DNA of 64,000 nucleotides from RUG334 sp045599645 (GCA_045599645.1 JAZRWI010000070.1:1-64000); one strand, 5' to 3'; positions 41,176-50,097 are shown, numbered from the stretch's first letter. A program made the numbers and translations. Notes: generated from the letters alone by a model not told the origin.

Positions 41176-41811
41176 ATGAAGAAAGCTTTCAAATATTTGT
41201 TAGGTATAATGATGTTATCGGCTCTGTTCCTGACTGGCTGCGGTGGTAGCAGTGATAAGCAGATTATGGAAAGCGAAAGACCTGACGCTGGCGTTATCCG
41301 TATTGCTAATGAAATCAGGGCATCTGCTGCCAGAAAAGCTTCTGGACCAGAAGGAAAAGTATTAAAGCTTTATGATTTGTCTGGTAATGTTTATTCGTTA
41401 GATGTTGCCGATATTACCAGATCAGAACTTGATGCTTCAGTAACCTGCTATTTTACTTATGGAACCGGTAGCGAAGATGTAATGACTATTGTTTTCACCC
41501 TTAAGTTTGATGAAGGTAAATGGTGGTTTGAAGAGGTTGATATCAAAGATGGTGGCAAGCCTAATCCACCTCCAACACCAACAGAAGATGGTGTAGAAGG
41601 CTATGTAAAGGATGCAACCGGTGCAGCTGTTTCCGGTGCTATGGTTCAGGCTTTTTCCGTAAAAGACCTGAATACTGTTGTAAACTATACAACCACTGAT
41701 TCTACCGGTAAATATCAGCTTGAATTAGATCCAGGCGATTACCTTCTTGTTGCAACCAAAGACGGTTACACACTTGGTAGCGTTTCTATTACTGTTCCTG
41801 GTGAAAATTAA
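41176..41811 (+). CDS. Small lipoprotein with one carboxypeptidase-regulatory-like domain (paralogue 4)
   Basis: The 211-residue precursor has a lipobox (LSALFLTGC) and the tether GGSSDKQ. A short alpha/beta domain with VIRIANEIRASAARKASG and YFTYGTGSEDVMTIVFTLKF follows, then a Pro-rich linker (KPNPPPTPTE). A single CarboxypepD_reg-like sandwich closes it (VEGYVKDATGAAVSGAMVQA, GKYQLELDPGDYLLVATKDG). It is the last gene of the cluster: a bidirectional terminator begins 11 bp after the stop. It may be the simplest member from which the longer paralogues grew, or a truncated one. Confidence 0.72.
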   Translation: MKKAFKYLLGIMMLSALFLTGCGGSSDKQIMESERPDAGVIRIANEIRASAARKASGPEGKVLKLYDLSGNVYSLDVADITRSELDASVTCYFTYGTGSEDVMTIVFTLKFDEGKWWFEEVDIKDGGKPNPPPTPTEDGVEGYVKDATGAAVSGAMVQAFSVKDLNTVVNYTTTDSTGKYQLELDPGDYLLVATKDGYTLGSVSITVPGEN

Positions 41812-41821
41812 TTACTAAAAT

Positions 41822-41851
41822 AAAAAAACCTCCGAAACGGAGGTTTTTTTA
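41822..41851. terminator. Bidirectional terminator between lipoprotein cluster and sigma factor
   Basis: AAAACCTCCG-AAA-CGGAGGTTTT with A and T runs on both sides serves the convergent genes ending at 41811 and 41855. Confidence 0.92.
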
Positions 41852-41854
41852 TTT

Positions 41855-42715
41855 TTAGCTTACGTAATACTGAAGGTTTTCAGAACGACGCGGATTTCTT
41901 AGCTTGTCCAGCGCCTGAGCTTCAATCTGGCGAACTCTTTCTCTCGTTACACCAAGCAGCTTTCCGATTTCTTCCAATGTGTAGGCACGTGTATCATTCA
42001 AGCCGAATCTGTGATTAACTACGATTCTTTCCTTGTCTGTCAGACAGCTCATGGCTTCTTCCAATTCTTCGTCAAGAGCGCGTTTTTCAGCTTCGGCGCA
42101 TGGGTCATAATCTGTGTCAGTGATTACATCTCGCAGGAATAAATCTTCATCTGAATCAACTGGGGTTGAATCCATTGAGACTACATTCGGAATGTCTCTG
42201 ATGAAGCGCTGAAGGTCTGCTGGACGCATCATTGCGCTTTCTGCCAGCTCTTCAAGGGTTGGCTTGCGGTTGAGCTTCTTGGTGAGGGTTTCTTCCAGTT
42301 TTTTGAGCTTGAGACTAGTGTGTACCCTGTTGAGTGGAAGTCTGATTGGATTGGCATGGCTTGATACAACTTGAATCATAGCCTGCCTTATCCACCAGAC
42401 CGCATAAGAAATGAATCTTACATTCTTAGCACAGTCAAATCTCTGGGCTGCTCGCATCAGACCAAGATTACCTACGGCAATGAGTTCCTCGAACGGTACT
42501 TCATTTATATGTTTATATCGCTTTGCAACGGCAACAACAAAGCGAAGGTTAGCAAGGATAAGTCTCTGCTTAGCTCTTTCATTACCAGCTTTTACCTGTT
42601 CAAGAAGAACCACTTCTTCTTCTCGCGACAGAGGTGGATGCTTCTTAAGATCCTTAAAGTAATTCTTAAGTAGCGGATTTTCATTGTCTTTTTCGCGATT
42701 ATGATTAGAAATCAT
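41855..42715 (-). CDS. Sigma-70 family RNA polymerase sigma factor (RpoD/RpoS type, short)
   Basis: Start ATG 42715 has GGGAGA upstream; the longer frame lacks a site. The 286 residues hold region 1.2 (NPLLKNYFKDLKKHPPLSRE), region 2 (LILANLRFVVAVAKRYK, EELIAVGNLGLMRAAQRFD, RFISYAVWWIRQAMIQ), region 3 (NRKPTLEELAESAMMRP) and region 4 (LTDKERIVVNHRFGLND, YTLEEIGKLLGVTRERVRQI). Region 1.1 and the long non-conserved insert of RpoD are absent, as in several phyla whose primary sigma is about 290 residues. Its strong regions 2.4 and 4.2 fit the TTGC/TATAAT promoters in this window. It may be the primary sigma factor or a group 2 member. Confidence 0.88.
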   Translation of the reverse strand: MISNHNREKDNENPLLKNYFKDLKKHPPLSREEEVVLLEQVKAGNERAKQRLILANLRFVVAVAKRYKHINEVPFEELIAVGNLGLMRAAQRFDCAKNVRFISYAVWWIRQAMIQVVSSHANPIRLPLNRVHTSLKLKKLEETLTKKLNRKPTLEELAESAMMRPADLQRFIRDIPNVVSMDSTPVDSDEDLFLRDVITDTDYDPCAEAEKRALDEELEEAMSCLTDKERIVVNHRFGLNDTRAYTLEEIGKLLGVTRERVRQIEAQALDKLRNPRRSENLQYYVS

Positions 42716-42873
42716 TCTAGGTTCTCCCTTTATTTCCCTATTACCTATGTGTACACTATTCAGTGTCATCAAATACGAAAAGCTAATCGGAAGAACTCTA
42801 AATTTCTTTAATAAATAATAAATATTTTTTATAAATTATTTCCAAAATCTATTCTTCTCCGCTCTCTTAGCCC

Positions 42874-43147
42874 TTCCTCCTTTAGGGGGAAGGTGGCACA
42901 GCGTAGCTGTGACGAATGCGGGCGGATATGTCATAAAGTATCTACTTATTCAAAAACTAGGCCATAGATAAATTTCCGCCCCCGGCAAGGCCTTCCTCCA
43001 TGTGGTAAACGTGTAAACGAAGTTTTTCCGCCCCCGGCAAGGCCTTCCTCCATGTGGTAAAACGTGTAAACGAAGTTTTTCCGCCCCCGGCAAGGCCTTC
43101 CTCCATGTGGGGGAAGGTGGCCTCACGGAGTGAGGTCGGATGAGGGA
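42874..43147. repeat. Structured repeat block: 52-bp tandem units flanked by variable-stem hairpin elements
   Basis: At both ends stands the phrase CCTTCCTCC...GGGGAAGGTGGC, a hairpin, then CG(A/G)ATG(C/A)GGG. The hairpin is CACAGCGTAGCTGTG on the left (~42905) and CCTCACGGAGTGAGG on the right (~43119). Between them, CCGCCCCCGGCAAGGCCTTC-containing units start at 42976, 43028 and 43081 (52-53 bp apart). No gene is supported in 42773-43185. Confidence 0.75.
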
Positions 43148-43185
43148 GTATCACCAAACCTCTATAAAAACTTCCCTCTAAAAAC

Positions 43186-43214
43186 TTGCAACAAAGCCTG
43201 TACTAAGGTATCAT
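43186..43214 (+). promoter_or_regulatory. Promoter of the ruvB-mutS operon
   Basis: TTGCAA (43186-43191), a 17-bp spacer and TATCAT (43209-43214). The ATG at 43225 is 10 bp beyond, so the leader would be about four bases. Confidence 0.6.
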
Positions 43215-43224
43215 TCTAATTACC

Positions 43225-44328
43225 ATGAAAGACATTGACGACTTAATTTCTGACGAACTTGATGACGGTACAATCCTCTCTCCGAGAGAACAACCAATAG
43301 ACAACGAGCGAACTGAAGGCGAAATACTTACCCCTTCCGATCGCCCGACTAATTTTAATGATTTTGTTGGTCAGAAAAAAATCGTAGAAGAGCTCCGCAC
43401 CTTTATTACTGCAGCCAAGGAACGAAAAGAACCCTTGGACCATGCTCTTCTTCTCGGTCCCCCAGGCCTCGGTAAAACAACTCTAGCTCATATAATTGCC
43501 AACGAACTTGGTGTACAGATTAAAATAACATCAGGTCCTGTATTAAGCAGGGCAGGTGATGTGGCTGCATTATTGACCGGCCTTAGACGTGGCGATGTCT
43601 TGTTCATTGATGAAATCCACCGCTTGAATAGAAGCGTTGAAGAAGTTCTCTATCCGGCTATGGAAGACTACCATTTTGACGTATTGATTGGTAAAGGTCC
43701 GACTGCACGCAGTCTTCGCATGAAGGTTCAGCCTTTTACTCTTATTGGTGCCACAACAAGGGAAGGTGACATCTCAGCTCCTATGAGAACACGCTTTGGC
43801 GTTGTTTCCAGAATAGACTATTATACCGTTGAAGAATTGACTGAGCTTGTTAAATCAGTTTCCAGACGCCTTAATTATCCTGTTGAAGACAATGCTGCAA
43901 GACAGATTGCAAGCTGCTCAAGAGGTACACCACGTGTTGCAATCAGAATGTTTAAGCGCATGCGTGACGTAGCCCAGGTAAACAAGCAGGAAAAGGTAAA
44001 CCTGAACACTGTTGAAATAGGCTTGAACCTTCTTCACGTAGACAGGCTTGGCTTAGGCTATATAGATAGAAAAATCCTTGAAATATTGCTGACACGCTTT
44101 AATGGCGGCCCTGTCAGTTTGGATACTCTTGCTGTTTCCGTTGGCGAAGAAGCAGATACCTTATATGACGTTTATGAAAGCTTTTTGATTCAGATAGGTT
44201 TCCTGGCTAGAACAGGCCGTGGCCGTATTGCTACAAAGGCTGCATGGGATTACATGGGCCTGAAAGCACCAGATAATCTGCAGAGTCAGGTTGCTTCTGT
44301 TTCTCAGCCACATCTGAACTTTGATTGA
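43225..44328 (+). CDS. ruvB: Holliday junction DNA helicase RuvB
   Basis: The 367-residue AAA+ motor has Walker A LLLGPPGLGKTTLAHI, Walker B VLFIDEIHRLNR, sensor 1 TLIGATTREGDISAPMRTRF (with the arginine finger) and a C-terminal winged helix (LLTRFNGGPVSLDTLAVSVG). It drives branch migration of Holliday junctions with RuvA, encoded at 49.3 kb on the other strand. The N terminus is about 20 residues longer and more acidic than E. coli RuvB. A putative near-leaderless promoter precedes it. mutS follows 12 bp downstream, so recombination and mismatch repair are co-expressed here. Confidence 0.96.
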   Translation: MKDIDDLISDELDDGTILSPREQPIDNERTEGEILTPSDRPTNFNDFVGQKKIVEELRTFITAAKERKEPLDHALLLGPPGLGKTTLAHIIANELGVQIKITSGPVLSRAGDVAALLTGLRRGDVLFIDEIHRLNRSVEEVLYPAMEDYHFDVLIGKGPTARSLRMKVQPFTLIGATTREGDISAPMRTRFGVVSRIDYYTVEELTELVKSVSRRLNYPVEDNAARQIASCSRGTPRVAIRMFKRMRDVAQVNKQEKVNLNTVEIGLNLLHVDRLGLGYIDRKILEILLTRFNGGPVSLDTLAVSVGEEADTLYDVYESFLIQIGFLARTGRGRIATKAAWDYMGLKAPDNLQSQVASVSQPHLNFD

Positions 44329-44340
44329 TAGAGGCTAATT

Positions 44341-47004
44341 ATGGCTGAAAACGAAATTGAAAAAGAATCTACTACAAGTCAGGTTGATGAAGGCAGTTTA
44401 ACTCCATTGATGCTTCAGCATCGTCAATTGAAGGCTGAAAATCCTGGTGCTATTCTTCTTTTCAGATGTGGTGACTTTTACGAAACCTTTTTTGATGATG
44501 CTATACTTGTTTCAAAGGAACTTCAGATAACCCTTACCTCCCGCGGAAGATGCGGAGATACTAAGATTCCACTGGCCGGTGTTCCGTATCATGCTATTGA
44601 CGGCTATATCCAGAAGCTTGTTCAGAAGAATTATACTGTAGCAATCTGTGAACAGCTTGAAGACCCGAAGAAGGCCAAAGGTCTTGTTAAGCGCGATATA
44701 GTAAGAATTATCACCCCAGGCACTCTTTCCGACCCTAACATGTTGGAAAGCACTACCAATAACTATCTGACAGCTTTCGGCAAGACAGCTGACCGTTTTT
44801 GCATGGTCTCTGTAGATATCAGCACCGGTGAAGTTATCATGACCACTGGTGATGATGTGGAAATGAACATGGTGCCAGAAGAATTCACAAGACTTATGCC
44901 GCGTGAAATTCTTTATCTTAGCGATTCTGGCGAATTACCGGAACAAGCTCCCTGGAGCCATATCAGTGCCGATGTCAGAACTATGAAGATAAGTGAAAAG
45001 GATGCATTGGAAAGCGTATCCAGCCTGTATCCTAATGAGCATAAGGCTAGATTTATTGCAATGCCTCTTTTGAGTCTCAGGACTCTTGGTATTCTTTCTG
45101 ACCACCTTTTTGATACACAGCGCTGTTCATTGAGTCATCTTAACCTGCCTAAGGAATACAAGCTTGGTGATGGAATGGTGCTTGATGAAGCAACTCTTAA
45201 CAATCTTGAACTTCTTCCCAATAGCAAAAGCTCAAATATTGGCGGAACACTTTTTGATGTTCTTAATCGCACAAGAACCAGCATGGGTGCCAGAATGTTT
45301 AAAAAGTGGCTTCTTAAGCCATTGACAGATAAAAAGGCTATTGATGAACGCTTGGACCGCGTTGAATTCTTTGTTTCTGATGCTTTGCTATTAGCCGAAT
45401 TGAGAGATACACTCAAGGGTATTTCTGATTTGGAACGTATTTTGAGTAAGGTTTCCTTAGGAAGCAGAAACCCAAGAGACTTAGCGGCTTTGAATAATGG
45501 CCTTTTAAAGGTTCCTGAACTGAAGAGCATTTTGGAATCTGCAGGCCAGGTAGAAATGGCTGAAGCATTGAAGCCTTTAGATGAGCTCACAGCTTTGCTT
45601 TCTGCACATTTGAATGATGAGCTTCCACCAGCTGTTTCTGATGGTGGGGTAATAAAGACTGGTATCAATGAAGAGCTTGATGGTCTTCGTTCCCTTCTTG
45701 TAAACGGGAAAGCCTGGATGCAGGATTTTGAAGAACGTGAAAAAGAAGCTACAGGTATCAAAACCCTTAAGGTAAAAGAAAACTCTGTATTCGGTTATTT
45801 TATTGAAATTTCCAAGAATCAGAGCAATCTGGCCCCTGAACACTATATCAGAAAGCAGACTCTTGTTAATTACGAACGCTATATCACTGCAGAACTTAAA
45901 GATTACGAAAATAAGGTTTTCACTGCTAACGAAAAGATTCTTGCCATTGAAAAGGATATTTTTGAAATGCTGGTTGCAAAGGTATTGGAAAATACTGCTG
46001 CAATAAAGGAAAACGCTGCTGCTATAGCTAATATTGACGTAATTACAGGACTTGCTCATTTGGCGGCAGAAACAGATTTCTGCAGACCTGTGATAACAGA
46101 AAAGAACGAACTTATCATAAAAGCTGGCCGTCATCCTGTAATAGAAAAATTTATTGGAAGTGGTGAATTCCATCCTAATGATCTGACACTTAATGAAAAG
46201 AATGTTCAGGCTATTATTACTGGCCCTAATATGGCCGGTAAATCTACTTATCTTCGCCAGACAGCTTTAATAGTGCTTATGGCGCAGATTGGCTCCTTTG
46301 TTCCTGCAACAAGTGCAGAAATAGGTGTTGTTGATAGAATATTTACCCGTGTAGGAGCTTCAGATAACCTTTTACGTGGACAGTCCACTTTCATGGTAGA
46401 AATGATGGAAACGTCAGCCATCTTAAAGAGTGCTACAGGGAAGAGTCTTTTGATTGTCGATGAAATCGGTCGTGGAACCTCAACCTACGATGGTTTGTCA
46501 CTTGCATGGTCTATTCTGGAATATATTAACCTCAAGCTTGGTGCTAGAACCCTTTTTGCTACACACTATCACGAATTGACAGATTTAAATAATATCCATA
46601 AGGGTATTTTCAATCTTAATGTCGGTGTTAATCATGATGAAAAGACTGGTAAGATGGTTTTCCTGCATCAAATCAACGAAGGTCCTGCAAGCAAGTCTTA
46701 CGGTATAGAAGTTGCACGCCTTGCTGGTTTACCTGCAAATGTCATTGACCGCGCTAAAGAAATACTTTTTGAACTTGAAAAGTCAGGCGATGAAGAAGTC
46801 AACAGGGTGACTCTTCCCGTTAAAAAGGCTGAGGAAAAGGCTGTCGGCAAAAAAGTAGAACAGAAGCCTGTTCAGCTTAGCCTCTTCGCTCCGGCAAATG
46901 ATGAGCTTGTAGATGCTGTTAAGGCTATAGACCTTTTGAATACAACTCCATTGAATGCAATGAATATTCTTGCTCACCTGAAGGAATTAGCAAATGGCAG
47001 ATGA
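44341..47004 (+). CDS. mutS: DNA mismatch repair protein MutS
   Basis: The 887 residues have the mismatch-binding N domain (LLFRCGDFYETFFDDA, with Phe and Glu that probe the mispair), connector, lever and clamp. The ATPase includes ITGPNMAGKSTYLRQTAL, STFMVEMMETSAILKSAT, LIVDEIGRGTSTYDGLSLAW and TLFATHYHEL. The C-terminal linker with QPVQLSLFAP resembles a beta-clamp contact (QLSLF). It recognises mismatches and recruits MutL, which is not in the window. Its final codons overlap the start of the DUF2325 gene by 11 bp. Confidence 0.96.
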   Translation: MAENEIEKESTTSQVDEGSLTPLMLQHRQLKAENPGAILLFRCGDFYETFFDDAILVSKELQITLTSRGRCGDTKIPLAGVPYHAIDGYIQKLVQKNYTVAICEQLEDPKKAKGLVKRDIVRIITPGTLSDPNMLESTTNNYLTAFGKTADRFCMVSVDISTGEVIMTTGDDVEMNMVPEEFTRLMPREILYLSDSGELPEQAPWSHISADVRTMKISEKDALESVSSLYPNEHKARFIAMPLLSLRTLGILSDHLFDTQRCSLSHLNLPKEYKLGDGMVLDEATLNNLELLPNSKSSNIGGTLFDVLNRTRTSMGARMFKKWLLKPLTDKKAIDERLDRVEFFVSDALLLAELRDTLKGISDLERILSKVSLGSRNPRDLAALNNGLLKVPELKSILESAGQVEMAEALKPLDELTALLSAHLNDELPPAVSDGGVIKTGINEELDGLRSLLVNGKAWMQDFEEREKEATGIKTLKVKENSVFGYFIEISKNQSNLAPEHYIRKQTLVNYERYITAELKDYENKVFTANEKILAIEKDIFEMLVAKVLENTAAIKENAAAIANIDVITGLAHLAAETDFCRPVITEKNELIIKAGRHPVIEKFIGSGEFHPNDLTLNEKNVQAIITGPNMAGKSTYLRQTALIVLMAQIGSFVPATSAEIGVVDRIFTRVGASDNLLRGQSTFMVEMMETSAILKSATGKSLLIVDEIGRGTSTYDGLSLAWSILEYINLKLGARTLFATHYHELTDLNNIHKGIFNLNVGVNHDEKTGKMVFLHQINEGPASKSYGIEVARLAGLPANVIDRAKEILFELEKSGDEEVNRVTLPVKKAEEKAVGKKVEQKPVQLSLFAPANDELVDAVKAIDLLNTTPLNAMNILAHLKELANGR

Positions 47005-48856
47005 TTTTTGGAAAGCCGTTTATGATAAGTTAGTCGACAATATGGAGCTTTTAAAGCTTATTTGTCGTGATACCTCCAGTGCTGATCTTTTGGCTTGGGC
47101 AAAGCCAAATTCCCGTTTGAAGCCCAGATGTGCGCGTTATTTGCGAAACGGGTTGATTGCTGACCGTGAAGGCTTTATAAATGAAATGCTTTCTTATGCA
47201 ACAAATGATAATCCCCTTCGCAGAATTATTCTTCTGACCTGGGTTAATAAAAATCAGTCTTCAATGGCCTTTTTCAAGCTTCCAGGAAATCAGGCTGCTG
47301 TCGAACGATTGGCAAAAGGTGAATTTGGTAATTCTGATAAAATCAGGATTTTATCATATATTGACCCGCGTGATGGCTCTGCAAAGCTTTATAAAGAAAT
47401 CCTGGAAAAAGCAGATGCTGAAGCACAGCAAAAGGCTGAGGCAGAAAAAGCCGCTAAAGAACTTGCTGCTATGGGAAGTGTAGACAGTGCAGAACTCGAA
47501 GCTGCTATGCAATCAAAGGCAATGATTGCCGCTCCTGATACTAACGAAGGTGCTTCCAATGGTAATTTCAATGAAGTAGTTCTTGAAGAACTTGAAAAAA
47601 TCAAGGCAGCTCTTGAAATTCTACAGGATGTTAATAAACAGCTTAAGGAAGAAAACAAAGGTCTTCGCAACGAAAAAAGCAAGCGTCAGACAGAGGTTGC
47701 CAACTATTCCTCTAAGCTCGAAAACAGTGTTAAGGAAACAAGGAAGCTTAGCTCTGAATTAGCTCAGACTAAGGAAGCTAACGCTAGACTTAAAACCCAG
47801 CTTGAAGCTGCAAAGACAGAAATTGCTTCTATTCCTGCCCCAACATTAACTGATTCTGAAATTAACGATCTTAGATTCAGACTTGATGAAGCTCTTAAGC
47901 AGAATGAAAAGCTTCAGCAGATTGTGAATAACCGTGAAGCCAGCTTAGAACGCATAAAAGCTGAAAATCAGGAATTACATTTAAAATCGGATAATATTGC
48001 TGATCAGAGCCAGATGGTTGCAAATCTGCAACAGAGACTTTCTGAGCTTCAGCAGAAGAGTGAAGCAAAGACTACTGAAATTGTAGGTCAGATTGTAACC
48101 AAGACCAGATTCCCGGAAGAATTTGGTGAAAAAGCTGGTAAGAAATGCTGGTTGTTTATTTCTTTGACTGGTCAGGTCAAATATATTGATTTAAACGATA
48201 TTCCTGTAACAATGGCTGTTCCAGAAGAATATATGCTGGCCGTATTTGATGATGAAAAGCTTGTTTCTATTAAAAGCCTTGATATAGAACGCAAAGAGGT
48301 TTATGGCTTTGTAAAGCTTGAAAACGGTCTTGGAACACTTGTTTGTGATGAAGAAGGCGAATTACCGATTATGATGGATATTACCGAAAAGTGGGCCGGA
48401 AGACCTGCTAGAGGTATTTATCTGCCAGATTATGAAAAACGAGAGGGTGGGGTATATAAGCTTGATATCCTGCCTGCAGCTGCTAATCTAAAAAAAGAAG
48501 CTCCAAAGGCTGCAAGGAAGGTATCTGGTAAATCAGCTAATGAAGCCGAAGCTGATGTAAAATTTGATGGTCAGAAGATAGCTATTTTTGGTGGTGACAG
48601 AGTCGGATTAGAATATGAAAAGGCTCTTTCCCGTATTGGTCTTGAAGCAAAATGGTTCAGTGGTTTCGAGCTTTTAAGTGAAATCAGCTTAGGCGGCTTT
48701 GGGAAACCTGATTTGATGATTATTGTAACAAAACAGGTTTCTCATGCACTTTTACGCGAACTTAACGCCTACGCCGAAAAGAAGAGTATTCCAGTTGCAT
48801 ACTCAACCCGCCGCGGAATCACCAGCGTAATCGACCTCATTAAGTCAAAACTCTGA
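46994..48856 (+). CDS. Coiled-coil protein with C-terminal DUF2325 domain
   Basis: The 620 residues begin with a helical domain (residues 1-120) and then a long coiled coil (about 190-360; EEELEKIKAALEILQDVNKQ-like heptads). A beta domain follows (KCWLFISLTGQVKYIDLNDI, YGFVKLENGLGTLVCDEEGE). The last 95 residues are DUF2325: KIAIFGGDRVGLEYEKALSR, DLMIIVTKQVSHALLRELNA and AYSTRRGITSVIDLI. DUF2325 is a small Rossmann-like domain of unknown function, often in predicted nucleic-acid or stress contexts. The 11-bp overlap with mutS implies translational coupling. A DNA repair or recombination role would be inference from position. Confidence 0.65.
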   Translation: MADDFWKAVYDKLVDNMELLKLICRDTSSADLLAWAKPNSRLKPRCARYLRNGLIADREGFINEMLSYATNDNPLRRIILLTWVNKNQSSMAFFKLPGNQAAVERLAKGEFGNSDKIRILSYIDPRDGSAKLYKEILEKADAEAQQKAEAEKAAKELAAMGSVDSAELEAAMQSKAMIAAPDTNEGASNGNFNEVVLEELEKIKAALEILQDVNKQLKEENKGLRNEKSKRQTEVANYSSKLENSVKETRKLSSELAQTKEANARLKTQLEAAKTEIASIPAPTLTDSEINDLRFRLDEALKQNEKLQQIVNNREASLERIKAENQELHLKSDNIADQSQMVANLQQRLSELQQKSEAKTTEIVGQIVTKTRFPEEFGEKAGKKCWLFISLTGQVKYIDLNDIPVTMAVPEEYMLAVFDDEKLVSIKSLDIERKEVYGFVKLENGLGTLVCDEEGELPIMMDITEKWAGRPARGIYLPDYEKREGGVYKLDILPAAANLKKEAPKAARKVSGKSANEAEADVKFDGQKIAIFGGDRVGLEYEKALSRIGLEAKWFSGFELLSEISLGGFGKPDLMIIVTKQVSHALLRELNAYAEKKSIPVAYSTRRGITSVIDLIKSKL

Positions 48857-48859
48857 TTG

Positions 48860-48895
48860 GCAACGGATAACAGGATTTTTGCGGATATAACAGCC
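48860..48895. repeat. Half copy of the nested-palindrome element
   Basis: GCAACGGATAACAGGAT and GCGGATATAACAGCC match the left outer arm of the 3039 element, followed by a degenerate GAGCCTCAGACTTAGG. The right arm is missing. Confidence 0.6.
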
Positions 48896-48972
48896 AATAA
48901 AGAAGATAATTTTGAGCCTCAGACTTAGGTAGTCGGTTGCTTTTCTCTAACCAACTTCCTTCTGCCGGTGAA

Positions 48973-49272
48973 GTGGCGAAGCATTTGGCTAAAATCCACG
49001 CGCCGAAAGGCGTGTTTCATACTTGGCGAAGCATTTGGCTAAAATCCACGCGCCGAAAGGCATGTTTCATACTTGGCGAAGCATTTGGCTAAAATCCACG
49101 CGCCGAAAGGCATGTTTCATACTTGGCGAAGCATTTGGCTAAAATCCACGCGCCGAAAGGCGTGTTTCACACCTACAGCAAAGCTGTAGGTATTCACTCC
49201 TGCGAAGCAGGTTTTCACTACAGACGCATAGCGTCTGTTTTTCACAACTGTCGCAAAGCGACAGTTTTTCAC
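48973..49272. repeat. Hairpin array 3 (divergent, one-armed)
   Basis: Four 50-bp units (GGCGAAGCATTTGGCTAAAA, then CCACGCGCCGAAAGGC and TGTTTCATA) precede four hairpins: CCTACAGCAAAGCTGTAGG, CCTGCGAAGCAGG, CAGACGCATAGCGTCTG and ACTGTCGCAAAGCGACAGT. These are joined by TTTTCAC linkers. The left arm found in arrays 1 and 2 is absent. It fills the gap between the convergent DUF2325 and ruvA genes. Confidence 0.88.
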
Positions 49273-49286
49273 GCCGAAGGCATTTC

Positions 49287-49892
49287 TTAGCTTAAGCTTT
49301 GCAGTATCTGTCCCAAAACGTCTTCCAGGGTGGCATTGGCTGAAATCTGTGGTGCAATGCGTTTGATGCACTGGGCGATTTCCTTCGGTGAATAGCCAAG
49401 GCTTTCGAGTGCTTCCTTGACATCGCTTTCGAATGGTATGCCGTTTTCTTCTTCTGCGGCTACTTCTGCAACTGCACCGATACCAAGCTTTGCTACCTTT
49501 TCTTTTATTTCAACAACTAGTCTGGAAGCCAGTTTTGGACCTACGCCTTTAAGTGAGGTAAGCTTTGCTATATCTTCTGAAAGAATCATTGTAGCTAAGG
49601 CTTCTGGTTCTGCCGCTGACATGATATTGATAGCCAGCTTCGGGCCTACCTTGTTTACGCCCATCAGAATCTTGAACATATCTCTTTCATCTTCTGTGAA
49701 GAAGCCGAAGAGCTGTGGGCTGTCTTCCTGGCGCCAATGCAAGTAGGTCAGAAGAGTTACTTCTTCGCCCTTCTTGGGTAAATGCCCGCTTGTTGAAAAA
49801 GGAACTATAAGTTCAATGCCTATGCCATGATTGTTTATAACAACACGCAATGGTTCCTTTGTAAATAATGTACCTGTTACAAAATCTATCAT
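49287..49892 (-). CDS. ruvA: Holliday junction DNA helicase subunit RuvA
   Basis: The 201-residue protein begins MIDFVTGTLFTKEPLRVVIN and has the OB fold region (LLTYLHWRQEDSPQLFGFFT). Two helix-hairpin-helix motifs (GVNKVGPKLAINIMSA and LKGVGPKLASRLVVEIKEKV) follow, then a UBA-like C-terminal domain (VKEALESLGYSPKEIAQCIK) that binds RuvB. It forms the tetramer that holds the four-way junction. It follows yebC on the same strand, but the usual ruvC between them is absent; the 264-bp gap holds heptamer repeats instead. Its stop codon is 15 bp from hairpin array 3. Confidence 0.95.
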   Translation of the reverse strand: MIDFVTGTLFTKEPLRVVINNHGIGIELIVPFSTSGHLPKKGEEVTLLTYLHWRQEDSPQLFGFFTEDERDMFKILMGVNKVGPKLAINIMSAAEPEALATMILSEDIAKLTSLKGVGPKLASRLVVEIKEKVAKLGIGAVAEVAAEEENGIPFESDVKEALESLGYSPKEIAQCIKRIAPQISANATLEDVLGQILQSLS

Positions 49893-49905
49893 GATTAACT
49901 ACCCG

Positions 49906-50067
49906 TATAATTCATAATTCATAATTCACAATGCATAATTGATTGTGTTGGTCTTGTGCTGCTTGTAGATTGCTTCTGCCAAGATTAGAAGCTTGTTACA
50001 GACCTACTATAAGCAGCAGAAAATCAAAACTAATAATTATGAATTATGCATTATGCATTATGAATTA
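49906..50067. repeat. Inverted pair of AATTCAT heptamer arrays between yebC and ruvA
   Basis: Array units AATTCAT/AATGCAT at 49906-49941 face ATTATGC/ATTATGA units at 50033-50067 in opposite orientation across about 90 bp. The two could fold together. No coding frame is supported, and no ruvC fragment is visible. Confidence 0.8.
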
Positions 50068-50097
50068 ATACCAGCATAAAAACCGGTATAGTGATTA

